Shown: positions 27,309 through 36,439, numbered from the stretch's first letter. The stretch is 64,000 nucleotides of DNA from Burkholderia arboris (GCF_902499125.1 NZ_CABVPX010000009.1:124001-188000), one strand, 5' to 3'. Translations and numbers: made by a program. The notes: generated by a model from the sequence alone, not told the origin.

Positions 27309-27959
27309 ATGCAGCCATTCAACAATCCGTGGAATTCGCTGGAAATCGTCAAGCTCGTGCTCGGCGTGCTGACGCCGTTGTCGGTCGCGTGTCTTGGCTG
27401 GCTCGTCGCGCGCCGGCTGAAGCGGCTCGAACTCGTGCAGTGGACCAACCAGCGGCTGATCGAGAAGCGGCTGGCGCTGTACGATGCCGTCGCGCCGCAG
27501 CTCAATGCGCTGCTGTGCTTCTACACGTGGATCGGCTACTGGAAGGACATCTCGCCGGACGACGTGATCCGTGCGAAGCGCGACCTCGACCGCACGTTCC
27601 ACATCTACCGCTACCTGTTCGACGACGACGTGTACGACGCGTATCACACGTACATTCACGCGCTGTTCGACGTGCATACGGGCCCGGGCCGCGACGCGCG
27701 GATCCGCTCGCTGATCCAGGCGCCCGACGGCGATCGCAGCGTGCATGGTTCTTATGACTGGAAGCCGGCGTGGTCCGACCGTTTCGCGACCGCGAATGTC
27801 GTGCCGAAGGACGACGTGCTGCGCCATTACACGCAGTTGATGGAGCGGCTGCGCGTGGCGCTCGGCGCGACGCTTCACGCCGGTATCGAAATCCGGCACC
27901 GGGCGGCGCGAAACCCCACCCTCGCACACGAAGCGGATGCGGAGCCCGGCCGCTGCTGA
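27309..27959 (+). CDS. Hypothetical protein with one N-terminal membrane anchor
   Basis: A 216-residue protein. The ATG at 27309 (MQPFNNPWNSLEIVK) begins the conserved-looking part; an upstream extension is arginine-rich and unlikely. One transmembrane segment (about residues 12-34) is followed by a soluble, cytoplasm-facing domain rich in Tyr, Trp, Asp and Arg (FHIYRYLFDDDVYDAYHTYI). It ends 35 bases before the next gene, suggesting co-transcription. No family recognised. Confidence 0.7.
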   Translation: MQPFNNPWNSLEIVKLVLGVLTPLSVACLGWLVARRLKRLELVQWTNQRLIEKRLALYDAVAPQLNALLCFYTWIGYWKDISPDDVIRAKRDLDRTFHIYRYLFDDDVYDAYHTYIHALFDVHTGPGRDARIRSLIQAPDGDRSVHGSYDWKPAWSDRFATANVVPKDDVLRHYTQLMERLRVALGATLHAGIEIRHRAARNPTLAHEADAEPGRC

Positions 27960-27994
27960 CATGCTCGCGCCATCACCACTCGCGCGAGGTCCGT

Positions 27995-28675
27995 ATGGTT
28001 GTCGACACTGGCTGCCAGCCGCTCCTGGTCCGCTCGCCCGGCGCGGGCCGGCGGCGTTTCTTCTCCGTTGCTTCTCTCGAAACGCATGACACGCCGTTGC
28101 CGGTCGACCCGGAGATCGGCGACATCGTGTTCATCCGTGTAACCGTGCGGCCGTTTCTCGAGGTGGCGAGCGCAACGCGCTCATGGACGAATCACGTCGG
28201 GATCATCGTCGGCGAGCGCGGCGGCGAGGCGCTGATCGCGGAGAGCACGTTTCCGCTGTCGCGCGTGACGACGATGTCGCGATTTCTCGCGCGCTCCGAC
28301 CGCGGCGCATGCGTGATCGCGCGGCTCAGGCAGCCGCTCGACGCCGCGCAGCGGCGCGGCCTCGTCGACGCGGCGATGCGCCGGATCGGCGTGGTCTACG
28401 ACACGGGTTTCAATCTCGCGTCGCGCCGGCAGTTCTGCTCGCGGTTCGTGCGCGAAGTGGTGCGCGATGCGACGCGGATCGTGCTCGGCGACGTCGAGAC
28501 CTTCGACATGCTGCTGCGCCGGAATCCCGATCATCCGCTCGGTTTCTGGAAGATCTGGTACTTCGGCCGGATTCCGTGGCGTCGCCGCACCGTGACGCCG
28601 GCGAGCTTGCTCGACAGCGGCGCATTGCGGGTGGTGGTGGATACACGCGATCCGGGTAACGATCGAGCCGACTGA
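27995..28675 (+). CDS. Permuted NlpC/P60 (YiiX/YaeF-type) papain-fold protein
   Basis: A 226-residue protein. Residues 35-175 look like the circularly permuted papain-like fold in which the catalytic His precedes the Cys: WTNHVGIIVGE (His) and then RRQFCSRFVREV (Cys). GDIVFIRV at the domain start matches the usual GDII/V opening. GAGG lies 6 bases before the ATG at 27995. No clear signal peptide is seen. Family members cleave peptide, amide or acyl bonds; substrate unknown. Confidence 0.75.
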   Translation: MVVDTGCQPLLVRSPGAGRRRFFSVASLETHDTPLPVDPEIGDIVFIRVTVRPFLEVASATRSWTNHVGIIVGERGGEALIAESTFPLSRVTTMSRFLARSDRGACVIARLRQPLDAAQRRGLVDAAMRRIGVVYDTGFNLASRRQFCSRFVREVVRDATRIVLGDVETFDMLLRRNPDHPLGFWKIWYFGRIPWRRRTVTPASLLDSGALRVVVDTRDPGNDRAD

Positions 28676-28705
28676 CGAGCACGTGTATCGCCGCACCGCC
28701 CGTGC

Positions 28706-29338
28706 TCAGTTCCGTCCCGCCACCGCAAGCCGTGCCGCCAGCCCCACGAACACCGACCCGAGCAGATACTGCGGCAGCTTCGACGGCCGGCGGCGCGCGC
28801 CGATCCGCTGGCTCAGCCGGCTCGCGGAGAGAATCACGGCGCCGTTCACGACGATCCCGATCAGGTTCAGCACCGTCGCGAGCACGAGAATCTGCACGGC
28901 GATCGAACCGTGCTCGGGCCGCACGAACTGCGGGAACAGCGCGAGCACGAACAGCGCCATCTTCGGGTTCAGCAGGTTCGTCGTCAGCCCCTGACGGAAG
29001 ATCGTTGCGGTCGAGTGGCGACGTGGCGACGCGACGGGCGACAGCGCGGTCGCATCAGAACGGAACGTTTTCCACGCGAGATACAGCAGATACGCGGCGC
29101 CCGCGAAGCGCACGGCGTCGTACGCGAGCGGCACCGCGACGAAGAGCTGCGACAGCCCGAGTGCCGCCGCGAGCGCGTGGCAGTAGGTGCCGGCCTGAAT
29201 GCCCGCGAGCGTGGCGAAGCCTGCGCGCCGGCCCTGGCTCACGCTGCGGGACGCGATCAGCAGCATGTCGGGGCCGGGCGTGGCCGTCAGCGCGAGACAC
29301 GCGCCGGAGAATAGCGCGAGCGTGGAGAGGTCGATCAT
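28706..29338 (-). CDS. LysE/RhtB-family amino-acid exporter
   Basis: A 210-residue inner-membrane exporter with about six hydrophobic segments. The signature TPGPDMLLIASRSVSQGRR near residue 20 and GLTTNLLNPKMALF near residue 125 define the LysE/RhtB family. These proteins export lysine, homoserine, threonine or related amino acids. It is convergent with the papain-fold gene (30-bp gap). Confidence 0.93.
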   Translation of the reverse strand: MIDLSTLALFSGACLALTATPGPDMLLIASRSVSQGRRAGFATLAGIQAGTYCHALAAALGLSQLFVAVPLAYDAVRFAGAAYLLYLAWKTFRSDATALSPVASPRRHSTATIFRQGLTTNLLNPKMALFVLALFPQFVRPEHGSIAVQILVLATVLNLIGIVVNGAVILSASRLSQRIGARRRPSKLPQYLLGSVFVGLAARLAVAGRN

Positions 29339-29482
29339 GGCAGTCCCTTTTGTCGATGCGACGTAAAAGGGAGGTCAGTTTAGGAGGGCGCGCGCAGCCG
29401 GTCAATCGAGCGAGCGGATGATGGTCAGGCGTCGCAGATCGCAACGTGACTCATCATCATGCGCGCGCGATCGGCGCACCCG

Positions 29483-30352
29483 TCACTGCTTGCGGCAAGC
29501 AACCTGATAGTCGATCACGGTGTTCGCCGAAGGCTTGTCCGGCTCGCCGCCGACTGTCGTCACGCCGAGCACGCCGGCCGCGTTCCGGTAGCGCAGCGCG
29601 CAATACCCCATGCCGGTGCCTGAACACGCTTCGGCTTCGATGATGCCGTGCTTTGCGAGCGCTGCCGCACCGTCCATCGCGTCCGGTTTCTCGCGCGGGG
29701 GCAGCGGTTGCCAGCCATGCGCGATCAGGATCTTGCGTGCCGCGTCGAGCGGCTTGCCGTACACGTTCGGCACGACCGCGCGGCCGTTGCAGTGCGTGCT
29801 TTCGGCGGCGACGCGGGTCAGCCGCAGGCTCCCGTTCTCTTCATGCAGTTCGCCGACGGGCGGCGCCGGGCCGTCGCCGCCCCAGATCAGCAGCGCGCCG
29901 TTGTCCAGACGATCGGCCGAGCCGAGCTGCCAGCCGGCCTTGCGAGCGGTATAGCCGAGCGCGACGAGCGTCGTGCCGTCGAACACACCGACGTTGCCGT
30001 TGCGCGCGAAACAGATCGCGCTCGTGCCGGCACTGAATCCGCTCGAGAACGTCACGACCGTGTAGCGCCCAAGCGGCGCTTCGGACGTCACGATCCAGTT
30101 GCGCTTCGCGACTTCGCGGCCGGCCGCGGTGGTGGTCTTCGCGCGATATTGCGGGCAAAACGGATCGAGTGACCCGTTCTCCGGCGAATGCGGCAGCACG
30201 CCGAGCGGCACCAGCGATGCGCCGGCGATCTCGGAGGCCGTGCGCAGCGTATCGGCCGATGCCGTGCCGCCGAGCGCGGCGCACGCAACGGCCGCGATCG
30301 CGGCTGCAGGGGCGAGACGGCGGGCCAAGGCCGGAGCGATGAAGCGGAACAC
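29483..30352 (-). CDS. Periplasmic protein with PASTA-like segment, uncertain start
   Basis: About 289 residues if the GTG at 30352 is used; no in-frame ATG exists near the N-terminus, and TTG around 30418 is an alternative. The start at 30352 leaves a basic N-region, a hydrophobic stretch and a cleavage-like GTASA, i.e. a secretion signal. The middle is a beta-rich domain with several Cys (FCPQY, ICFARN, HCNGR). Around residues 205-230 PNVYGKPLDAARKILIAHGW resembles a PASTA repeat, which binds muropeptides in other proteins. It follows the DUF2322-like gene by 70 bases on the same strand. Function unknown. Confidence 0.65.
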   Translation of the reverse strand: MFRFIAPALARRLAPAAAIAAVACAALGGTASADTLRTASEIAGASLVPLGVLPHSPENGSLDPFCPQYRAKTTTAAGREVAKRNWIVTSEAPLGRYTVVTFSSGFSAGTSAICFARNGNVGVFDGTTLVALGYTARKAGWQLGSADRLDNGALLIWGGDGPAPPVGELHEENGSLRLTRVAAESTHCNGRAVVPNVYGKPLDAARKILIAHGWQPLPPREKPDAMDGAAALAKHGIIEAEACSGTGMGYCALRYRNAAGVLGVTTVGGEPDKPSANTVIDYQVACRKQ

Positions 30353-30422
30353 GCGGGCAGTCTTCGTCGAAAGGGCGGCGAACGCGACGATCGCGATTTT
30401 CCGCGCGCGTGCCGCCAACGAC

Positions 30423-30755
30423 TCAGCCCTTCGCGACGACGTCGATCCGCAGCGCTGCGCCGCCGTCGACGATCGCCAGCAGACGATCGACGTTCGGGTG
30501 CGCGCCCGGGCGGTTACGCGCGTCGGCCGTATGCTCGGCGAACACCGCGAGGCCATGCTCGGCAGCCTTCGCGTCGAGCGTGCCGAAGGCCTGCCGCAGA
30601 TAGTTGTACACCGCGAGCGAGCCCTGCTTGCCCGGCTGGTTCTCGATGGTCGCGACCACGTCGCCGTTCGCGCCGACGAGATCGATGCGCGCGACGCCGT
30701 CGATGGCCGGCAGTTGCGCGAGGTTGTCCTTGAATACTGGGGTCGGTTGAATCAC
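30423..30755 (-). CDS. DUF2322-like small protein
   Basis: A 110-residue soluble protein read from GTG 30755, chosen because GGAG (30767-30764) lies 8 bases upstream; GTG 30764 lies too close. The core DNLAQLPAIDGVARIDLVG, then PGKQGSLAVYNYL, then HPNVDRLLAIV looks like the DUF2322 family of small proteobacterial proteins as I remember it. No enzymatic motif is visible. It is probably the first gene of a leftward pair with the PASTA-like protein. Confidence 0.65.
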   Translation of the reverse strand: MIQPTPVFKDNLAQLPAIDGVARIDLVGANGDVVATIENQPGKQGSLAVYNYLRQAFGTLDAKAAEHGLAVFAEHTADARNRPGAHPNVDRLLAIVDGGAALRIDVVAKG

Positions 30756-31122
30756 TGAAAACACTCCGTCGGTTCGGTCATGGGCCAAAGTGCGTGGCCG
30801 GCCGTATCTTATCCGATCGGCTTCGGCGAACTGGCCGGCGCGGCGGAGGACTCGACAGCGCTTCGCCTTCGGTGGCACGGATTCGCCGGGGACGAGGCGA
30901 CGTGAACGGCACCTGAATCCGGGCGCATGACTGACGCGACAGGGCAAATATGGCGCCGGCCGGGTCTGGCGCGCCCGATGGCGCAGCAGAGGCTTCCCCG
31001 CGTCGTTGGCACTGGCGTAACCGTGGGCGGCATGGCAGGACGCTTGCAGTCGACAGAAGAGGCCAGTGGTGATCGCGGGCGACGATTCGCGAGCCCCGCC
31101 AGCGTGCGCGCTCCGAAGCGGG
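30756..31122. other. Intergenic stretch without recognised gene
   Basis: About 370 bases between the DUF2322-like gene and the tetR stop. Open frames here on both strands have poor codon bias, no Shine-Dalgarno and no recognisable motif. It must hold the promoter of the leftward DUF2322-like gene; nothing else is seen. Confidence 0.5.
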
Positions 31123-31674
31123 CTATTGGCCCGAGGCGGCCGGACGTGTCATGGCCAGAAGCGAGTTGACGAATGCCTCGCGCTGCGCCGGGCCCAGCGG
31201 ACGCAGTCCGCACACTTCGTCGAACCACAGCCCTTCCACCGCGAAGCGGATGATATGAGCGGTGCGTTCGGGCAACTGGTCGCGGCTCAGCAATTCTGCC
31301 CAGCGCGCCGCATGCGTCGCGTAAACAGGCAGCAGGCCGGGTTCCAGAAGCAGGCTGCCGATCACGGCGGAAAGGCTTCTCCCTTGCAGCGCCTGTTCGG
31401 AACTCGCGATGATGTAGGCGCGCGTCCAGGCGCCTGGCTGCCCATCGGCCTGTGCGGCTTCGGTGACTGCCCGCTCGAAGGTGGTGGCTTCGAAGTGAAG
31501 CAGCCCGGCCAGAAGCTCGGACTTGCTCGAGAAGTGATAGAGCAGTCCTCCTTTGCTGATGCCGGCAACCGACGCGGCCTCTGCAAGGGTTAATCCCAGG
31601 ATGCCCTTGTCTTGCAGGATGTTTCGCGACGCTTCGAATATTTTTCTCTTTGTATCGCTGATTTCATTGTTCAT
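31123..31674 (-). CDS. TetR-family repressor
   Basis: A 183-residue repressor with an N-terminal TetR helix-turn-helix (TLAEAASVAGISKGGLLYHFSSKSELLAGLL, residues 29-60) and a C-terminal alpha-helical ligand domain of the TetR_C type seen in small-multidrug or esterase regulators. It is divergent from a carboxylesterase-APC permease pair over a 174-bp spacer holding two copies of an operator-like repeat, so autoregulation and control of that pair are likely. Confidence 0.92.
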   Translation of the reverse strand: MNNEISDTKRKIFEASRNILQDKGILGLTLAEAASVAGISKGGLLYHFSSKSELLAGLLHFEATTFERAVTEAAQADGQPGAWTRAYIIASSEQALQGRSLSAVIGSLLLEPGLLPVYATHAARWAELLSRDQLPERTAHIIRFAVEGLWFDEVCGLRPLGPAQREAFVNSLLAMTRPAASGQ

Positions 31675-31720
31675 ATGCTATCTGGCGGAATACTGCGGTA
31701 AAAATGATTCGAAAAGAGCC

Positions 31721-31740
31721 GTACCGGCTGGACGGTGCAT
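31721..31740. promoter_or_regulatory. Operator-like repeat, copy 1 (tetR proximal)
   Basis: A 20-bp element GTACCGGCTGGACGGTGCAT with near-palindromic ends (TACCG facing CGGTG), differing at one base from copy 2. It lies 46 bases upstream of the tetR start. Confidence 0.65.
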
Positions 31741-31780
31741 TATACAAATTCCCTTTGCCATTTTTTTTGATTTCGTTACT

Positions 31781-31800
31781 GTACCGGCTGGACGGTACAT
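31781..31800. promoter_or_regulatory. Operator-like repeat, copy 2 (esterase proximal)
   Basis: GTACCGGCTGGACGGTACAT carries perfect TACCG/CGGTA arms around a 6-bp centre. It is exactly 60 bp from copy 1, i.e. close to a whole number of helical turns, so two repressor dimers could bind on one DNA face. It lies 48 bases upstream of the esterase start. Confidence 0.65.
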
Positions 31801-31848
31801 AAGACGCACGCCAATCAGAATCCCATCTGCCCCGGCCTGGATAGAACG

Positions 31849-33408
31849 ATGAACGAGTACACGAGTTTCTCCGCGATCGACGAATGCGCCGAACGTCTCG
31901 ACTGCGTATTGACGCTTTCGCAAGGGAAGGTCTGCGGCGCCCACATGGGCGACAGCATCCGGTTCGTTGGCATTCCGTATGGAAGGCCAACGAATGGCGA
32001 GCTGCGTTTCAAGCCGCCTGCGCCCGGACCGGGATGGGACGGAATCCGGGATTGCTGCACTTATGGCGATGCATGCCCGCAGTTCAATGACGACTTGCCG
32101 GCCTGGCAGTTCGATGGAGGCCATTCGGCGAACTGCCTGAACCTCAATGTCTGGATGCCGGTCGCGGCCGCGCGTGGCGATCGTCTGCCCGTCATGGTGT
32201 GGCTGCATGGCGGCGCGTATCTGTCGGGTTCCGCAAACCTGCCGCTGTACGACGGGCGCATGCTCGCCGAGGAGCAGCAGGTAGTGGTCGTGTCGGTCAA
32301 CCATCGCCTCAATGCGTTCGGCTACCTGTACCTGTGCGATCAGGATGCCCGCTATTCGCACGCGGCGAACGTGGGACAGCAGGATATCGTGCTGGCGCTC
32401 GAGTGGATCGCGGCGAACATCGGCGCATTCGGCGGCGATGCGACCAACGTCACGCTGTTTGGCGAATCAGGCGGTGGCGGGAAGATCTGCGCGCTGACGA
32501 TGATGCCGTCAGCCGACGGCCTGTATCACAAGGCCATCATTCAGAGCGGCGCGTTTCTCACGATGCTGTCGCGGGAGCAGGCGAACGCCAGGGCCGGTGA
32601 ATTCCTTTCGATGCTGGGCGCCGATGCGCGATCGCTCGACGGGATGCCGGAGGAGCGGGTGCTCGAAGCCGTGCGACGCCTGTTCGATCGTCATGGCTAT
32701 ACCGCGTTCTGGCCCGTCGACGATGGTGTCGTCATCGATGCGTCGAGAAGCCGGAGCCCGTCGATACCGATGATGATCGGCACGACGCGTCACGAGGCGG
32801 CGTACTTTCTGGAACCCGGGTTGCTCGCGCACGGTTCGCTCGACTCGACCGGCCATCGCGACGCGCTGGAGAACGGTGTCCGGCCGTTCAGCACCGGCCC
32901 GGACGAGGTGACGGCAACCGTGGGAGCCGCATGGCGTACCCATGAAATCGAACCCGACACGATCGGTCGGGACCTGACGGACGCCGTGTTCTGGATGCCC
33001 GCGGTGGCGCTGGCGGAGCGCAACAGCCGGCGGGCGGACACATTCATGTACCGGTTCGACTGGGAATTCCCGTGCTGCGGCGGCAGCTACGCCATTCACG
33101 GCGCCGAGATCCCTTTCGTATTCGGTACGCTCGACTACGCGCTTCCGGCCTGGGACAGCACGGATTTTCCGGGCAACCGGTATCCGGGCGACACGCGAGG
33201 CGACCGGTTCGAACTGGCCGCGCGCATGCGGCGCGCATGGGCCGATTTCGCCCGATACGGAGATCCATCGGCGCGCGGCGCCCCGGTGTGGCCGCTTTAC
33301 ACGACGGAGGCGCGTTCGATACGGATTTTCGACCGCACCTGCCGCATCGACCAGGATCCCGATGCCGAGCGCCGGCGAGCGCTGTTCGCCGGGCACGCGG
33401 GCTTGTAA
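31849..33408 (+). CDS. Type-B carboxylesterase
   Basis: A 519-residue alpha/beta-hydrolase of the carboxylesterase B family. The nucleophile elbow GESGGGG places Ser207, the oxyanion region is VWLHGGAYLSGSA, and the family opening FVGIPYGRPT is present. The acid is in the region after residue 300 and the catalytic His is probably in YAIHGAEIPFVFG. No signal peptide is seen. It is followed 30 bases later by an amino-acid permease and faces a TetR repressor, suggesting uptake and hydrolysis of an ester-bearing compound; the substrate is unknown. Confidence 0.9.
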   Translation: MNEYTSFSAIDECAERLDCVLTLSQGKVCGAHMGDSIRFVGIPYGRPTNGELRFKPPAPGPGWDGIRDCCTYGDACPQFNDDLPAWQFDGGHSANCLNLNVWMPVAAARGDRLPVMVWLHGGAYLSGSANLPLYDGRMLAEEQQVVVVSVNHRLNAFGYLYLCDQDARYSHAANVGQQDIVLALEWIAANIGAFGGDATNVTLFGESGGGGKICALTMMPSADGLYHKAIIQSGAFLTMLSREQANARAGEFLSMLGADARSLDGMPEERVLEAVRRLFDRHGYTAFWPVDDGVVIDASRSRSPSIPMMIGTTRHEAAYFLEPGLLAHGSLDSTGHRDALENGVRPFSTGPDEVTATVGAAWRTHEIEPDTIGRDLTDAVFWMPAVALAERNSRRADTFMYRFDWEFPCCGGSYAIHGAEIPFVFGTLDYALPAWDSTDFPGNRYPGDTRGDRFELAARMRRAWADFARYGDPSARGAPVWPLYTTEARSIRIFDRTCRIDQDPDAERRRALFAGHAGL

Positions 33409-33438
33409 TGCACCTCCCCTCATCGACAAGGAACCACC

Positions 33439-34884
33439 ATGGAGACGTCAGCGGCCACCCCTGCATCCGCACCCACGCGGCCTTTGAACTGGATTGCCAT
33501 CGTATTTTTCGTGCTTGCCACCAACGGGCCGCTCACCAGCCTCATCGGGTGCGTGCCGTATGGCGTTGCGTATGGAAACGGAATCGGGATCGCCGGTTCC
33601 TATCTCTGCGTGGGGCTGATCTATCTGTTCTTCGCGGTCGGTTTCACGGCGATGAGCCGCCACGTGAGTCATGCCGGCGCGCTCTATGCCTACGTCGGGC
33701 AAGGTCTGGGCCGGCCGGCGGGCGTGGGAGCCGCGTTCATGGCTGTCGCATCCTATTTCGTGATCACGCTCGCGTGCTATGCACTGCTGGGCTTCTATAT
33801 CAGCTATTTCATCGGCACGCTGACCGGCGTGACCGTGCCGTGGTGGCTCGGCACGCTGGGCGCGGCGGTTGTCGTGCACGTGTTCGCGATCAACAATGTG
33901 CAGTTCAATGGCGCGGTGCTGTTCCTGTTGATGATCGTCGAGATCGGGTTGATCGTCGCTTTCAACATCAAGGTGGCTGCCACGGGCGGAGGCGTTGAGC
34001 ACTTCAGTCTCGCACCGCTGCATCCCGCGAATGTATTCACCGCGAAGTTCGGCACCTCACTCGTGTTCGTCGTGGTGGCCTACATGGGATTCGAGACGAC
34101 CGTGATCTACGCGAACGACGTTCGGAACCCGAGCCGGTCGATTCCGATCGCCACGTACGTCAGCGTTGCGGTCATCATGGCGATCTACGTGGTGTCGACG
34201 GTACAGATGTCCAATGCGTTCGGTTATGCCGAAGTCGTTGCCCTTGCGGTGAAGTCCCCGGCGGATCTGTGGTTCGCCGTGACTGAGCGGGTACTCGGCA
34301 AGCAGATGGTGGTGGTCACCAATGCGCTGCTGATCACCAGCATGCTGGCCGCGATCATCAGCTTCAACAACGCGACCGTGCGTTACTGGTATTCGCTCGG
34401 CCGCGACGGCATTGCGTTCGAGTGGCTTGCGCGGTTGAGCGTGAAGAAGGGGCTTCCGATCCGCGCTGCGAACATGCAGTCGACGATCATGGTCACGATG
34501 ATCGTTCTGTTTGCCCTCTATCGTGTCGACCCGGTCATGGTGATCGCACCGTATCTGAGCATTCCGTCCGCGATCGGCATCGTGTGCGTGCAGGCGCTGA
34601 CCGCGCTCGCGGTCATCCGGTTCTTCGCCGCCCGTCGCGAGCGCGAGACGCGGTTTGTCCGGTGGGCTGTTTTCCCGGCCATCAGCTTTGCGGGATTCGG
34701 CTACTTCCTGTACGCGATGATCGGCAACGTCTCGCTGATGGCCGGTACGTCGTCGGTCGTCGTGTCGATGCTGCCGTGGACGACACCGGCGATCGCTGTC
34801 ATCGGTGCGATCTTCGCGGCGTGGCTGCGGTATGCGCGGCCGACGGTCTATACCCGATTGGGACGCTTCCTGAGCGACAGCTGA
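33439..34884 (+). CDS. APC-superfamily amino-acid permease
   Basis: A 481-residue inner-membrane permease with about 12 hydrophobic segments. FFVLATNGPLTSLIGCVPYG and the GFETTVIYANDVRNPSRSIP segment match the amino acid-polyamine-organocation superfamily. AAGGAA precedes the ATG at 33439. It is almost certainly co-transcribed with the esterase and under the same TetR control. The substrate cannot be assigned. Confidence 0.9.
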   Translation: METSAATPASAPTRPLNWIAIVFFVLATNGPLTSLIGCVPYGVAYGNGIGIAGSYLCVGLIYLFFAVGFTAMSRHVSHAGALYAYVGQGLGRPAGVGAAFMAVASYFVITLACYALLGFYISYFIGTLTGVTVPWWLGTLGAAVVVHVFAINNVQFNGAVLFLLMIVEIGLIVAFNIKVAATGGGVEHFSLAPLHPANVFTAKFGTSLVFVVVAYMGFETTVIYANDVRNPSRSIPIATYVSVAVIMAIYVVSTVQMSNAFGYAEVVALAVKSPADLWFAVTERVLGKQMVVVTNALLITSMLAAIISFNNATVRYWYSLGRDGIAFEWLARLSVKKGLPIRAANMQSTIMVTMIVLFALYRVDPVMVIAPYLSIPSAIGIVCVQALTALAVIRFFAARRERETRFVRWAVFPAISFAGFGYFLYAMIGNVSLMAGTSSVVVSMLPWTTPAIAVIGAIFAAWLRYARPTVYTRLGRFLSDS

Positions 34885-34905
34885 TCACGCGGAATATTGC
34901 GGGAA

Positions 34906-34964
34906 CCGGCGATCTCCTTTTGATTAGGTATACAAATTAATGATGCGTGTCCGGAGATCGCCGG
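34906..34964. repeat. 12-bp perfect inverted repeat with 35-nt AT-rich centre
   Basis: CCGGCGATCTCC (34906-34917) and GGAGATCGCCGG (34953-34964) pair perfectly around an AT-rich centre. It lies between convergent genes (permease stop 34884, MFS stop 34984). A T-run follows the left arm. It may be a transcript-end structure, a REP-like element or a relic of a short mobile element. Confidence 0.6.
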
Positions 34965-34983
34965 AACGACGGATCTCGAGCAC

Positions 34984-36417
34984 TTATCCGCCCGGTCGTG
35001 TCGTACCGGTCGGCACGCTGGCACCGGCCGTGCGCCACGCGAGCGCCGCGCCCGCGAGCTGCAGTGCGCTGCCCGTCAGCATCGCGACCCGCAACCCGGT
35101 CGCATCGCCGCCGCACGCGTCGTACAGCGCGCCCAGCATCGCGACGCCGAACACCGCGCCGATCATCCGCGTCACGTTCATCAGCGATGCGGCCGTGCCC
35201 GCGCGCGCGGCATCGACCGCGCCGACGGCCGTCGCGGCCAGCGACCCGACGGCGAGGCCGAGCCCCGTACCCGTCAGCGCGAGCCCCGCCTCGGCCCACA
35301 GCAGCATCGGCGCGTGCGGGTCCGTCGAGCCGGCTGCGCCGATGCCGATCGCGGCGAGCCCGATCCCCATCAGCGCGACCCCGCCCGCACCGGCCGTGCG
35401 CCCGCCGACGCGGGCTGCGGCCGCACCTGAGCCGAACGACACGAGCGCGAACGGGATCGACATCGGCAGCAGCGCGAGGCCCGCGCCGGTGGCGTCGAGC
35501 ACGTGGTGGCTCTGCCACGCGAGTGGCAGCACGAACAACATCCCGTAGCCGCCGAACGTCATCGTGCCGTTGCCGACGAGCATCCCGCGAAACGCGCGGT
35601 TCGCGAACAGGTCGAGCGGCACCAGCGCGGCCGTACCGAGCCGCCGTTCGATCCGCACGAACAGCGCGACGGCGGCAGCCGCAGCCGCGACCAGCAGCAC
35701 CGCGCGCAGCGGGGCGTGGCGCGCGTCGATCGTCGCGAACACGACGCAGCCGATCGCGATCGCGCCGAGCACCTGCGCGGCCGGATCGAAGCGCCGGCCC
35801 TGCGGATCGGCCGATTCCGGCACGACGGCGCTGGCCAGCACGATCGCGGCGACGCTGAACGGAATCACGATGCCGAAGATGCTGCGCCAGCCGAATGCGG
35901 GGATCAGCACGCCGCCGAGCGTCGGCCCGACGATCATCGCGATGCCGCCGCACGCGGCCCAGATGCCGAGCGCGCGCGCACGTCCGGCCGGATCGCGCCA
36001 GGTCACGCGGACGATCGCGAGCGATGCGGGGATCAGCAGCGCGGCGCCGGCCCCGGCAAGCGCGCGGCCCGCGATCAGCACGCCGAGCGTCGGCGCGAGC
36101 GCGCACACGACCGATGCGCCGCTCAGCACGGTCGCGCCGAGCACGAACGCGCGCCGCCGGCCGAACAGGTCGCCGATCAGGCCGCCCGTGAGCAGCAGCA
36201 CCGCATACGCGAGGTTGTACGCGTCGATGACCCATTGCAGCGCACCGACGCGCGCGCCGAACGCCGCGCCGATCGGTTCGGTTGCGAGATTGACGATCGC
36301 GGTGTCGATCTGCGCGATCAGCACGGCGATGCACAGGGCCGGCAGCACGAGGCGGTGCCGGGCGGGCGCGACGGCATCGGCCGCGCCGGTGGAAGCAGGA
36401 CGAAGCGTCGGGTTCAC
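34984..36417 (-). CDS. MFS drug-efflux-type transporter (DHA2, 14-TM)
   Basis: A 477-residue inner-membrane transporter read from GTG 36417, which has GGGGA 6 bases upstream (TTG 36423 is an alternative). The motif QIDTAIVNLATEPIG is the D1 motif of the DHA2 (EmrB/QacA) group; GGLIGDLFGRRRAF is motif A, and GAGAALLIPASLAIV with GPTLGGVLIPAFGWRSIFG is motif C. About 14 hydrophobic stretches fit the family. It probably exports a toxic compound by proton antiport. Confidence 0.9.
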   Translation of the reverse strand: MNPTLRPASTGAADAVAPARHRLVLPALCIAVLIAQIDTAIVNLATEPIGAAFGARVGALQWVIDAYNLAYAVLLLTGGLIGDLFGRRRAFVLGATVLSGASVVCALAPTLGVLIAGRALAGAGAALLIPASLAIVRVTWRDPAGRARALGIWAACGGIAMIVGPTLGGVLIPAFGWRSIFGIVIPFSVAAIVLASAVVPESADPQGRRFDPAAQVLGAIAIGCVVFATIDARHAPLRAVLLVAAAAAAVALFVRIERRLGTAALVPLDLFANRAFRGMLVGNGTMTFGGYGMLFVLPLAWQSHHVLDATGAGLALLPMSIPFALVSFGSGAAAARVGGRTAGAGGVALMGIGLAAIGIGAAGSTDPHAPMLLWAEAGLALTGTGLGLAVGSLAATAVGAVDAARAGTAASLMNVTRMIGAVFGVAMLGALYDACGGDATGLRVAMLTGSALQLAGAALAWRTAGASVPTGTTRPGG

Positions 36418-36439
36418 GGGCAATCCCCTTGGCGTCCCA

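Noticed and set aside
30927-31169. An 80-codon plus-strand frame in the spacer before tetR
   Set aside because: It has no ribosome binding site, an arginine-rich shadow-like composition and it overlaps the tetR 3' end.
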